A DNA stretch of 64,000 nt, taken from the NCBI GenBank assembly GCA_947260005.1, contig CAMYOL010000007.1, positions 237,574-301,573 of the forward strand, written 5' to 3'. The notes beneath the pieces are model-generated. The model was not told where the DNA came from, searched no databases, and saw only the letters and a list, made by a program, of their open reading frames with translations. Made by a program: the position numbers and the translations under genes. Positions 17,374 to 26,007 of the stretch are shown piece by piece. Every line of letters begins with the position of its first letter. Position 1 is the first letter of the stretch. Origin of the DNA: an uncultured Ectothiorhodospiraceae bacterium. Lineage in GTDB: Bacteria > Pseudomonadota > Gammaproteobacteria > UBA6429 > Thiohalophilaceae.

Positions 17374-20127
17374 ATGACACATAACAATCAACCTCACGAA
17401 AAAATGGAAGTGACGATGCAAAAGTTAATTCCGGCATTTATTCTGGCGGCTGCATTTGTGCTATCAGCGTGTGGCGGCGGTGCATCAAATTCAGCGGGCA
17501 GTAACCCCAATGGTAACGGAAATACCGGTACAGGCACGGTGGCAACCTATGACGGGGAACGGGCTCAGAATGATGATACCACCAACTTCCAACTACAATT
17601 TTGGGACAACGTACGTGCCGACAACCGCTGTGGTAGTTGTCACGGAACAAATGGTTCCGCTGGTTCAGATTTTGCAAATAATGACGATGTTAATGATGCT
17701 TATGGCGTTGCAATTGGACTGGTTGACGCCAACGACATTCCTAACTCTGCCTTTGCCAGAAAATTTACCGGCTCAGGCCACTTCTGTTGGGAAGGCACTC
17801 AAAACGCCTGTAAGATCCAAATAGAATTGTGGATCAATAATTGGTTGAACGGCAGTTCCAGTGCTTCTGGTCGCAGCATCACATTAAGCGCCCCAAATGA
17901 TGAAGCTCCAGCGGCAACTGTCAGCTTCCCAGATGCAGATGACCTGGGAGCAGGTTACACAACCTTACATAACTTAGTTCAGACTAATTGCTCAGGTTGT
18001 CACGTTCCAAACCCAACCTTAAGCGCGCAACCGATTAACCCTCAATTTGCCGTGTCCACTGCAAGCGACTCTTATAATGTCGCCAAAGCCGTACCATTAA
18101 TCAACTTAACCAGCCCAACACAATCACGTTTTTATACCCGTTTAGCAGATGATGGTCACCGTTGTTGGGATGCGCTTGGTAACGGTATTAGTTGTACAGA
18201 CTCAGCAACCGTTATGCTTGCTGCGATTAATACATTCATTGCTGGCGAGATTGGAGCAGTGGATGACGCTGAACTCGATAGCATGTTAAAAAGCCGTGCA
18301 GTTCAGCTGTTTGAAGACGGTATTATCGCAGCCGGTGGTAATCGTTATGAAGCCAATAAAGTTGCTGTATATGAATTTAAAACAGGTACGGGTAATACCA
18401 TCTTAGATGTCAGTGGTGTTTCGCCACAAATGAACTTAACCTTATCCGGCGTGGAAGATACTGACTTTACCTGGTTAGGCAGCTATGGTGTTCAATTCAA
18501 TACTTATACCGCTAAGGCTTATTCAGATGCCGCTGAGGCCAATAAGTTACATCAAATGGTTACTAGCACCGGTGAATATAGCATTGAAGCCTGGGTTGTA
18601 CCGGCGAGTGTGGCACAAGAAAACAAAGCCATTGTTTCTTACGAAGATAATGCTAATAACAGAAACTTCATGTTTGGACAGGATATGTACCAATACGAGT
18701 TATTCAACCGCAATAACTCTACCCAAACAATGGCCGATGGTGCTCCAGTGCTTGAAACGGATGGCGATGACGATGCCCAAACGGCATTACAACATGTTGT
18801 TGTCACCTATGATCAAATAAATGGTCGTCGTCTTTATGTGAATGGTACGTTACGAAGCTTAGCGGACCCAACAACAGTGGATGATCTATCAAACTGGTCA
18901 ACAGACTACACTTTGGTCGTTGGTAATGATACTGCAGCCATCAATGCTAACAACGGCAAAGGTTGGAATGGCTCTATGCGTTTACTAGCCGTCCACAGCC
19001 GAGCATTAACTCTTGATCAAATACGTCAAAATTTTGATGCCGGTGTGGGTCAAAAATACTATTTAATGTTTGATATCAGTGAGCATTTACCAGAGTGCCA
19101 AGGTCCAGATCCTGATCCTGCCGTTGATAATCTGGAACAGACCCCTAATGACTATGCTCCTTTATGCTTTGTCTATCTGGAAGCAGCACAGTTTGATAAT
19201 ACCAGTTTCCTGTTCGCCTATCCTCGCATAGTAACGCTGGACGATACGGTTGATCTCAATGACGTACGAATCAGAAATATGCGTATTGGTATCAATGGCC
19301 GTGAAGCCTCAAACGGCCAAGGATTTGCTAATATCGACGTGACTATTAATAACTTCGATCCAGAAGTCGGTTTTCAATTGTCAGATATCGGCACCATTGT
19401 CGCATTCGAAAATGGTCCAGCAGGAGGAGAAACACTTGCAGACAAATTGTTCTTAACCTTCGAGCAAATTGATAGTGCTGCGCCAACCAAAAACTACGCA
19501 GAAAGTTTCCCTGACGCGCCTGATCAGCTACCGGCGGTTGCCCCTACGGTATCGGAAATGAGTGTTCGTAACTTCGAACAGATCAACGTCACGATGGAAA
19601 CAATGACCACCGTCGCTCGCACCACAGATGGCGTAAATCAAAACTCCTTGTTTGATGGGACAAATGCGGATAACGATGGTACGTATATCAAGGTGATTCA
19701 GGCCCTGCCAGGATCAACCAATCCGAATGCGTATGCGCCATCACATCAAATTGCGGTCACACAAATGGCGATTGAGTATTGTAATGCCCTGGTTGAAGGC
19801 AATGGTAATACGACACCGCGTGATACCTACTTTCCTATAACAGGGCAAACCTTTAACAATTTGACTCAACCGGTATTGGATTTCACCACCGGAAATACGG
19901 CAAACCAGGATCTAATCATTGATCCACTGCTAACACGAGTTCTTAACTACGATGGCAGTACCGATCTTGATACGATGCCGAATGAAACTGACGTAAAAGC
20001 AGACCTTCGTAACTTAATGGGTACGTTACAAGGTACATGCACAGACTCAGCATTCGAATGTACTCAGAAAATTATTAAATCAACATGTGCGGCGGCCGTG
20101 GCCAGCTCAACCATGTTACTGTTTTAA
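17374..20127 (+). CDS. LamG/concanavalin-like domain lipoprotein with two N-terminal heme-c repeats (likely start 17416)
   Basis: Lipobox LSACGGG; CGSCH and CSGCH motifs; LamG-like YSIEAWVVPAS...HVVVTYDQINGRRLYVNG...GSMRLLAVHSRALTLDQI. Confidence 0.75.
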   Translation: MTHNNQPHEKMEVTMQKLIPAFILAAAFVLSACGGGASNSAGSNPNGNGNTGTGTVATYDGERAQNDDTTNFQLQFWDNVRADNRCGSCHGTNGSAGSDFANNDDVNDAYGVAIGLVDANDIPNSAFARKFTGSGHFCWEGTQNACKIQIELWINNWLNGSSSASGRSITLSAPNDEAPAATVSFPDADDLGAGYTTLHNLVQTNCSGCHVPNPTLSAQPINPQFAVSTASDSYNVAKAVPLINLTSPTQSRFYTRLADDGHRCWDALGNGISCTDSATVMLAAINTFIAGEIGAVDDAELDSMLKSRAVQLFEDGIIAAGGNRYEANKVAVYEFKTGTGNTILDVSGVSPQMNLTLSGVEDTDFTWLGSYGVQFNTYTAKAYSDAAEANKLHQMVTSTGEYSIEAWVVPASVAQENKAIVSYEDNANNRNFMFGQDMYQYELFNRNNSTQTMADGAPVLETDGDDDAQTALQHVVVTYDQINGRRLYVNGTLRSLADPTTVDDLSNWSTDYTLVVGNDTAAINANNGKGWNGSMRLLAVHSRALTLDQIRQNFDAGVGQKYYLMFDISEHLPECQGPDPDPAVDNLEQTPNDYAPLCFVYLEAAQFDNTSFLFAYPRIVTLDDTVDLNDVRIRNMRIGINGREASNGQGFANIDVTINNFDPEVGFQLSDIGTIVAFENGPAGGETLADKLFLTFEQIDSAAPTKNYAESFPDAPDQLPAVAPTVSEMSVRNFEQINVTMETMTTVARTTDGVNQNSLFDGTNADNDGTYIKVIQALPGSTNPNAYAPSHQIAVTQMAIEYCNALVEGNGNTTPRDTYFPITGQTFNNLTQPVLDFTTGNTANQDLIIDPLLTRVLNYDGSTDLDTMPNETDVKADLRNLMGTLQGTCTDSAFECTQKIIKSTCAAAVASSTMLLF

Positions 20128-20156
20128 AAGAATCGATGAACCTAAGGTGATAACAA

Positions 20157-21902
20157 ATGGCTAAAAAACGACAACCAATACACCCAGATGCTCCTTTGTT
20201 ACATACGGATCATCCAAGACCGTCTACCAGGCGTGAGTTTATTAAACAGGGGTTTATGACGGGTGGTGCGGCAATTACGACGGGCACGCTCTTTGGGACG
20301 ATGATGAATCAAGCCCATGCATTGTTACAAACAGACATCAGCGATTTAGGCACGGCCAATAATTGCCCTGTTGGTGGCAGTGGCAACATGCGATTACCTT
20401 TTCTCTGTTTCGATCTGGCAGGTGGTGCTAACTTCGCAGGATCGAATGTGGTTGTGGGCGGCCCAGGTGGTCAAGCCGATGCACGTTCTGTTAGCGCCGC
20501 AGGTTATAGCCGTTTAGGCATACCCGGTGATCGCTTACCTGACCCAAGTACCCCCGGCACGTTTACTAACAACAGTCTTGGTCTGGAGTTTCACTCAGAA
20601 AGCGCATTACTAGCGGGCATGCTCGCCAGTATGTCAACGGATGCACAGGCCCGTACCAATGGCGCCATCATCCCGGCCCGCTCTGACAACGATACCGGAA
20701 ATAACCCGCACAACCCAATGTATGGTATTGCCCAGGCACATGCGGACGGCGGTTTGTTAACCTTAATTGGTTCACAGGCGACAGAATCGGGTGGTCGATC
20801 TATTGCGGCAGGTGGTATGGATCCCATGACGGCCAACATCTATATCAACCCGGAGCTTCGACCCACTAAAATTGATCGTCCTAGCGATGCACTTGGTCTG
20901 GTTGATACTGGTGAATTACTCTCTGTTCTCAGCCAAACAGATGCAACCCGTGTAATGGAGGCGGTAGCCAGAATCAGTGATGATCATATTTCAAAAATCA
21001 GCACGGGCTTAAGCGCCAGTGAAGAGTTAGCCCTGAAGCAAAGATTACGTTGTGCCTATATTAAATCTGCCTTTAATGCCGATAAATATTCCGACCCACA
21101 AGTTCTAAACCCTGAAAGCGATAGCCGAATAGTCGACGATGCGGCAGGGATCTTCACTACCGCTGAATTTAATGGCGACCGTGAATTTAGAAAGACCTCA
21201 ACCGTTATGAAACTGGTGGTTGACACCGAAGCGGGTGCGGGTTGTGTCACCATGGGTGGTTATGACTACCATACAGGCAACCGGATTGCGGGTGAACAAC
21301 GCGATTTTCGTGCCGGTCGTTGTATCGGCGCAGCGCTTGAATACGCACACCGAGTCGGACGTCCTTTAATGGTCTATGCCTTCAGTGATGGATCCGTATT
21401 CAGTAACGGTAACCCTGATGACACAGACTTATTAGATGGTGCGGGTAATATCCTCCTACCTGGTGGTAAAGGACAATGGACGGGGGACAACTCGGGCGGT
21501 GCGTCATCACTGATCTTTGTGTATAACCCAAGTGCAGCCGCTGCTCGACCCACGATTCGCAACGATGAAATCGCAACCCGCCAACAACTGGGTTACTTCC
21601 GTTCCAACGGTTCGGTTGAAACATCCGCACGGACACCGGGTGGTTTCCCAATTCAAGCCGCGAATAACGTCACAAGTCTGGTTGAAACGGTATTACTCAA
21701 CTATATTGCGCTCCATGAAGCAGATACAGATAATCCAGATGCTACAAATACAGTAACATTGTTTAACACCCTCTTCCCACGACACAGCCTGGGTAGTGAC
21801 GCTGCACTTGAAGAGTTGATAATCTTCAATGGATTATCATCAATGACTGATGCAGTAGACGACGATGATCCTAACGGCAGGCCATATAGGGTCATTACCT
21901 AG
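20157..21902 (+). CDS. Tat-exported DUF1501-like protein
   Basis: Twin-arginine signal STRREFIKQGFMTGGAAITTGTLFG; MGGYDYHTGNRIAGEQRDFRAGRCIGAALEYA. Confidence 0.65.
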   Translation: MAKKRQPIHPDAPLLHTDHPRPSTRREFIKQGFMTGGAAITTGTLFGTMMNQAHALLQTDISDLGTANNCPVGGSGNMRLPFLCFDLAGGANFAGSNVVVGGPGGQADARSVSAAGYSRLGIPGDRLPDPSTPGTFTNNSLGLEFHSESALLAGMLASMSTDAQARTNGAIIPARSDNDTGNNPHNPMYGIAQAHADGGLLTLIGSQATESGGRSIAAGGMDPMTANIYINPELRPTKIDRPSDALGLVDTGELLSVLSQTDATRVMEAVARISDDHISKISTGLSASEELALKQRLRCAYIKSAFNADKYSDPQVLNPESDSRIVDDAAGIFTTAEFNGDREFRKTSTVMKLVVDTEAGAGCVTMGGYDYHTGNRIAGEQRDFRAGRCIGAALEYAHRVGRPLMVYAFSDGSVFSNGNPDDTDLLDGAGNILLPGGKGQWTGDNSGGASSLIFVYNPSAAAARPTIRNDEIATRQQLGYFRSNGSVETSARTPGGFPIQAANNVTSLVETVLLNYIALHEADTDNPDATNTVTLFNTLFPRHSLGSDAALEELIIFNGLSSMTDAVDDDDPNGRPYRVIT

Positions 21903-21933
21903 TCATCTATATTAGATATACATAGTAGATATT

Positions 21934-21965
21934 AAAAACACCCGGCAAGTCCGGGTGTTTTTTTA
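21934..21965 (+). terminator. Intrinsic terminator after the DUF1501-like gene
   Basis: aaaaacacccgg caagt ccgggtgttttttt hairpin with T-tract. Confidence 0.9.
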
Positions 21966-21998
21966 TCTGCCAAATTTAATTGGGATCTGGAAAACTGG

Positions 21999-22104
21999 GG
22001 GAAAACCAGGGTCAGAGACGTATTTATTTTCTCCTGTATCAGGAAAAAATAAATACGTCTCTGACCCTGGTTTTCCCGAATACGTCTCTGACCCCGGTTT
22101 TCCT
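21999..22104. repeat. Palindromic GGGTCAGAGACGTATT element, copy 2, with trailing partial arm
   Basis: gggaaaaccagggtcagagacgtatttattttctcctg tat caggaaaaaataaatacgtctctgaccctggttttccc, then aatacgtctctgaccccggttttcctg. Confidence 0.92.
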
Positions 22105-22143
22105 GTTTTTCCCTGACCTCAATTTTCAGTTATCATCCTCACC

Positions 22144-23127
22144 ATGAAATCGCTCCCTATATATATAGTGTCATTATTTTTAGCTTTCCCCTGCCACGCC
22201 GAATGGTATAAACAAAGCGAAGGCATTATGGGCACACCGGTGAATGTCGAGTTATGGTCGACCTCCGCTGAACGGGCAGAAACGTGCACCAAACAGGTGA
22301 TGGCCGAAATGCACCGCATTGACGAATTAATGAGCCCATACAAACAAGAAAGTGAGCTGGCCATCATCAACGCCGAGGCCAGTCAGCACCCGGTTAAGAT
22401 TGGTCAGGAGTTATTCAGTCTAATTCAGCGCTCAATCCGGCTCTCTGAACTGTCCAATGGCGCTTTCGATATCACTTTTGCCAGTATTGGCTATCAATAT
22501 GACTACCGCAAAGGCGATAAACCCTCTGACCAGACCATCACCACCCTGCTCGATCGAATCAATTATCGTCATATCCAGCTGGACGAAAAAAACTTAAGCA
22601 TCTACTTTTCAAAAGCCGACGTACGCATCGATCTGGGCGGTATCGCTAAAGGTTATGCGGTTGATAATGGGATTCGTATTTTACAAAAATGTGGTATTAA
22701 ACAGGCGATGGTTAGTGCGGGGGGTGACAGCCGTATCATTGGCGACCGTAAAGGCCGTCCCTGGATGACCGGAGTACGCCATCCCCGCGCCAAAGACAAG
22801 AAAGGCTCCATCGTGGTGATCCCACTGAGTGACACCGCCGTCTCAACTTCCGGGGATTATGAACGCTATTTCATTAAGGACGGTGAACGACACCACCATA
22901 TCATTAGTCCAAAAACCGGCAAATCGGTCAAAGGTGCTCAAAGTGTCACCGTACTCGGATCGGATGCGGTTACGACCGATGGATTATCGACTACGCTGTT
23001 TGTATTAGGTGTTAAGAAGGGAATGGCTTTGGCCGAAAAACTGGATGGCATTGATGCCGTGATCATCGATGCGAACGGGAAGATTCATTACAGTTCAGGA
23101 TTGATGCCACCCGTCACAAAAAAATAA
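22144..23127 (+). CDS. apbE: FAD:protein FMN transferase (ApbE family)
   Basis: IMGTPVNVELWS; IDLGGIAKGYAVD; VSAGGDSRIIG; DTAVSTSGDYERYF; HHIISPKTGK; TTDGLSTTLFVLG. Confidence 0.93.
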   Translation: MKSLPIYIVSLFLAFPCHAEWYKQSEGIMGTPVNVELWSTSAERAETCTKQVMAEMHRIDELMSPYKQESELAIINAEASQHPVKIGQELFSLIQRSIRLSELSNGAFDITFASIGYQYDYRKGDKPSDQTITTLLDRINYRHIQLDEKNLSIYFSKADVRIDLGGIAKGYAVDNGIRILQKCGIKQAMVSAGGDSRIIGDRKGRPWMTGVRHPRAKDKKGSIVVIPLSDTAVSTSGDYERYFIKDGERHHHIISPKTGKSVKGAQSVTVLGSDAVTTDGLSTTLFVLGVKKGMALAEKLDGIDAVIIDANGKIHYSSGLMPPVTKK

Positions 23128-23283
23128 CGAACAAAAACGACCAGCTCGACTCAAATAATGAGCGACAAAAAGGAGCCTGCTACGGCCAAATGGACTGTTG
23201 ATTTTGTGACCAATTTATCAAACAGTCGACTCTGTACTATATTATTGAGCTGATCCTCAATATTATTAAGGCCTCACAAGCGA

Positions 23284-23889
23284 TTGATCTATAACGGAGA
23301 CTCTCAAATGAGTAAGTTAGTACCCACTTTTGCCGGTATGGTGTATTTCTGGTTAAGTTTAACCTTTAGTCTGTTCGCACCCCACGCCCTGGCAGAAGAG
23401 TCTAAAGCTGCGGAACAACCCGCCACTCAAGGCACCGTGACGACCCTGGACACCCAGATCCAGGACCTTAAAAAAGAAGTCCTCGATCTCAATCGCGATT
23501 TGTTTTTACTGGAAGAAGATTTATTATTTCCAGCCAATACGCAGTTTACTGTATTCGTTTCCATGGACATTGGTCTGATGTTTGATCTGGATGCCGTACA
23601 ACTTCGACTCGATGATCGCGTGGTCGGCAATCACCTTTATACCGAACGTGAGCTCAAAGCCCTGCAACGTGGCGGCGTACACCGTTTTTATACGGGCAAT
23701 TTAACCTCAGGTGAACATGAATTAATTGCCTACTTTGTTGGTAAAGGCCCGAAAGACCGGGATTACAAACGCGCCATCACCGTAAAAGTCGTCAAGGGCA
23801 CCGAACCTCAATTTGTTGAATTAAAAATTCGCGATAGCGAATCCAAACACCAACCAGAGTTTAAAGCCAAGGTCTGGGAAGCAGAATAA
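23284..23889 (+). CDS. Exported hypothetical protein, first gene of the TPR/TolQR-like locus
   Basis: Signal peptide ending HALAEE; short coiled coil DTQIQDLKKEVLDLNRDLFLLEEDLL. Confidence 0.65.
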   Translation: MIYNGDSQMSKLVPTFAGMVYFWLSLTFSLFAPHALAEESKAAEQPATQGTVTTLDTQIQDLKKEVLDLNRDLFLLEEDLLFPANTQFTVFVSMDIGLMFDLDAVQLRLDDRVVGNHLYTERELKALQRGGVHRFYTGNLTSGEHELIAYFVGKGPKDRDYKRAITVKVVKGTEPQFVELKIRDSESKHQPEFKAKVWEAE

Positions 23890-23907
23890 CCCATAAACGA
23901 AACCGGC

Positions 23908-26007
23908 ATGAATCAACGCACGCTTTTATCTTTGCTGTTTAGTCTGCTCAGCTTTACATGTCTGAGTGCACAAACTCATGCCGATGAAAAAAAGGAGACT
24001 TTAGAAGCCACCGAGATCTATGACTTACGCTACGGTGAAACCTTATTTAATTATTTCCAGCAAAAATATTTCTCAGCCATCACCAATTTAATGGTGGCTA
24101 ATGTGCGTGATCCTATCCAGGTTCAGGGAGAAGACCCCAATCTATTGCTTGGCGGTTTATACCTCGCCTATGGCATGCACAATGACGCCAGCACCTTGTT
24201 TCAGGAATTACTTTCCAGCGAGTCGCTACCTGCTACTCATGACAAAGCCTGGTATTACATTGCCAAGTTACGTTATTTAAAAGGCTATATCGCTCAGGCT
24301 GAACAAGCCTTGATCAAAATCAAAGATACCTTACCTGAAGATCGCGAAGCTGAACGACTGCATCTACTTGCCAATATTTATATGAAACAAAAAAACTACC
24401 TCAAAGCGGTTGAGGTATTAGAAAACTTTGAGGGCAGTTCAGAGTGGGAAGCTTATGCACAATTTAATTTAGGGGTGGCACTGGTCAAAGCGGGGCAACT
24501 CGAAGAAGGGATTAGTTTATTAGATAACGTCAGTTCGCTCGACCCTTTTAGCATAAGTCATGAACTCAATGCCCTGCGAGACAAGGCTGCTTTAGCATTG
24601 GGTTTTTCCTATATGCGTGCCAACCGTGCGGCCGATGCCGAAACTCAATTCAAACGAATTCGTTTAAGCGGTCCATTATCAAACAAGGCCTTGTTAGGTC
24701 TGGGTTGGTCATTCACCAGCCAGGAAAAATATAAAGAGGCCTTAAGCCCCTGGTTAGAATTACAAAATCGTAAAGCACTGGATACCACCGTTCAGGAATC
24801 CATGATCGCCATTCCATTTACCATTGAAAAATTGGATAAAAAACGTTTGGCCATGAAGTATTACCAAAATGCGATTGAAGCTTACAGCGATGAGATCAAT
24901 CGGCTCGAAGATGTGATGGTAGCGGTGCAACGCGGTGAATTAATTGAAGCCATGCGACCCGCCAATATTGATGATGAAACCTCATTACCGCTGAACAGTT
25001 TTGGCTTACCCAAATCCATTTCAGCCCCTTACTTAAATCAGATGATGGCCACCAATACCTTCCAGGAAGCCTATAAAAATTATCAAAGTCTGATTCATTT
25101 AAAATACGTTTTAAAACGTTGGTGGGGGCAGCTGCCTGCTTACGAACTGATGTTAAGAGAACGTCGTAACGCCTATTACAAAAAACTACCCGAAGTGGCC
25201 AGTGATGCGCGCCTCAAAAGTATCACCAGCATGCAAGAGCAGCGCAATAAAATTGCCGCTGAAATAAAACGTATTACACAAGAAAATGACGGCTTTGCAC
25301 TCGTCACGGAAGACGAAGAAGATCTGGTACTAACACTAAAGAACGTTGAAAAGAAATTAGGCCGGTTATCTAAATCGCAGGACATGAGCTATGAATACGA
25401 GAAATTTAAACTCCTGAAAGGCGTCATGGACTTTAAGCTACAAAGTGAATTTGTACCTCGTTTGTGGTCAGTGCAAAGTAATCTAAAACAACTTGATCGA
25501 GCCATTGAGCAATCTCGTAAAACCAAACGCAGCCTGGTTAAAACTGCCAATAATGCTCCAAAGTTTTTCGAAGGTTATGATGAAAAGATTGCCTGGTCAA
25601 AAACCCGCATCAATAATTTAGTCGCGCGTCTGGATCAATCGATTGCCAGACAGGAACAATACATTCAAAAGATCGCCCGAGAAGGTTTGATCAAGCGTCG
25701 TCAGCAACTGGAAAACTATCATGTTAGAGCACGCTTCGGTATTGCCCGCCTTTATGACAGTTTGATCATCGATAAAGATAAGCAAGCAGCAGAAGCGGCG
25801 CAAAAGCAAAAAGAAGCCGAACAAGCCGAAGATGACGAGACCAGCGATAACCCAGATGGTTTAGAAGAATCAGCACCGGCTACAAATACCACGGAAGAAA
25901 CATCGGCAACTGAAACGTCAGCACCAGAAGCAACAAAACAAGAAGCTCCTGCTCCGATTGATGAAGACTTAAACGCTAACGATCAGGGGGGCCAAAATGC
26001 ACAATAA
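23908..26007 (+). CDS. TPR-repeat exported protein
   Basis: Signal peptide; TPR-like repeats (YLKAVEVLENFEGSSEWEAYAQFNLGVALVKAGQLEEGI); acidic low-complexity C-terminus. Confidence 0.75.
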   Translation: MNQRTLLSLLFSLLSFTCLSAQTHADEKKETLEATEIYDLRYGETLFNYFQQKYFSAITNLMVANVRDPIQVQGEDPNLLLGGLYLAYGMHNDASTLFQELLSSESLPATHDKAWYYIAKLRYLKGYIAQAEQALIKIKDTLPEDREAERLHLLANIYMKQKNYLKAVEVLENFEGSSEWEAYAQFNLGVALVKAGQLEEGISLLDNVSSLDPFSISHELNALRDKAALALGFSYMRANRAADAETQFKRIRLSGPLSNKALLGLGWSFTSQEKYKEALSPWLELQNRKALDTTVQESMIAIPFTIEKLDKKRLAMKYYQNAIEAYSDEINRLEDVMVAVQRGELIEAMRPANIDDETSLPLNSFGLPKSISAPYLNQMMATNTFQEAYKNYQSLIHLKYVLKRWWGQLPAYELMLRERRNAYYKKLPEVASDARLKSITSMQEQRNKIAAEIKRITQENDGFALVTEDEEDLVLTLKNVEKKLGRLSKSQDMSYEYEKFKLLKGVMDFKLQSEFVPRLWSVQSNLKQLDRAIEQSRKTKRSLVKTANNAPKFFEGYDEKIAWSKTRINNLVARLDQSIARQEQYIQKIAREGLIKRRQQLENYHVRARFGIARLYDSLIIDKDKQAAEAAQKQKEAEQAEDDETSDNPDGLEESAPATNTTEETSATETSAPEATKQEAPAPIDEDLNANDQGGQNAQ

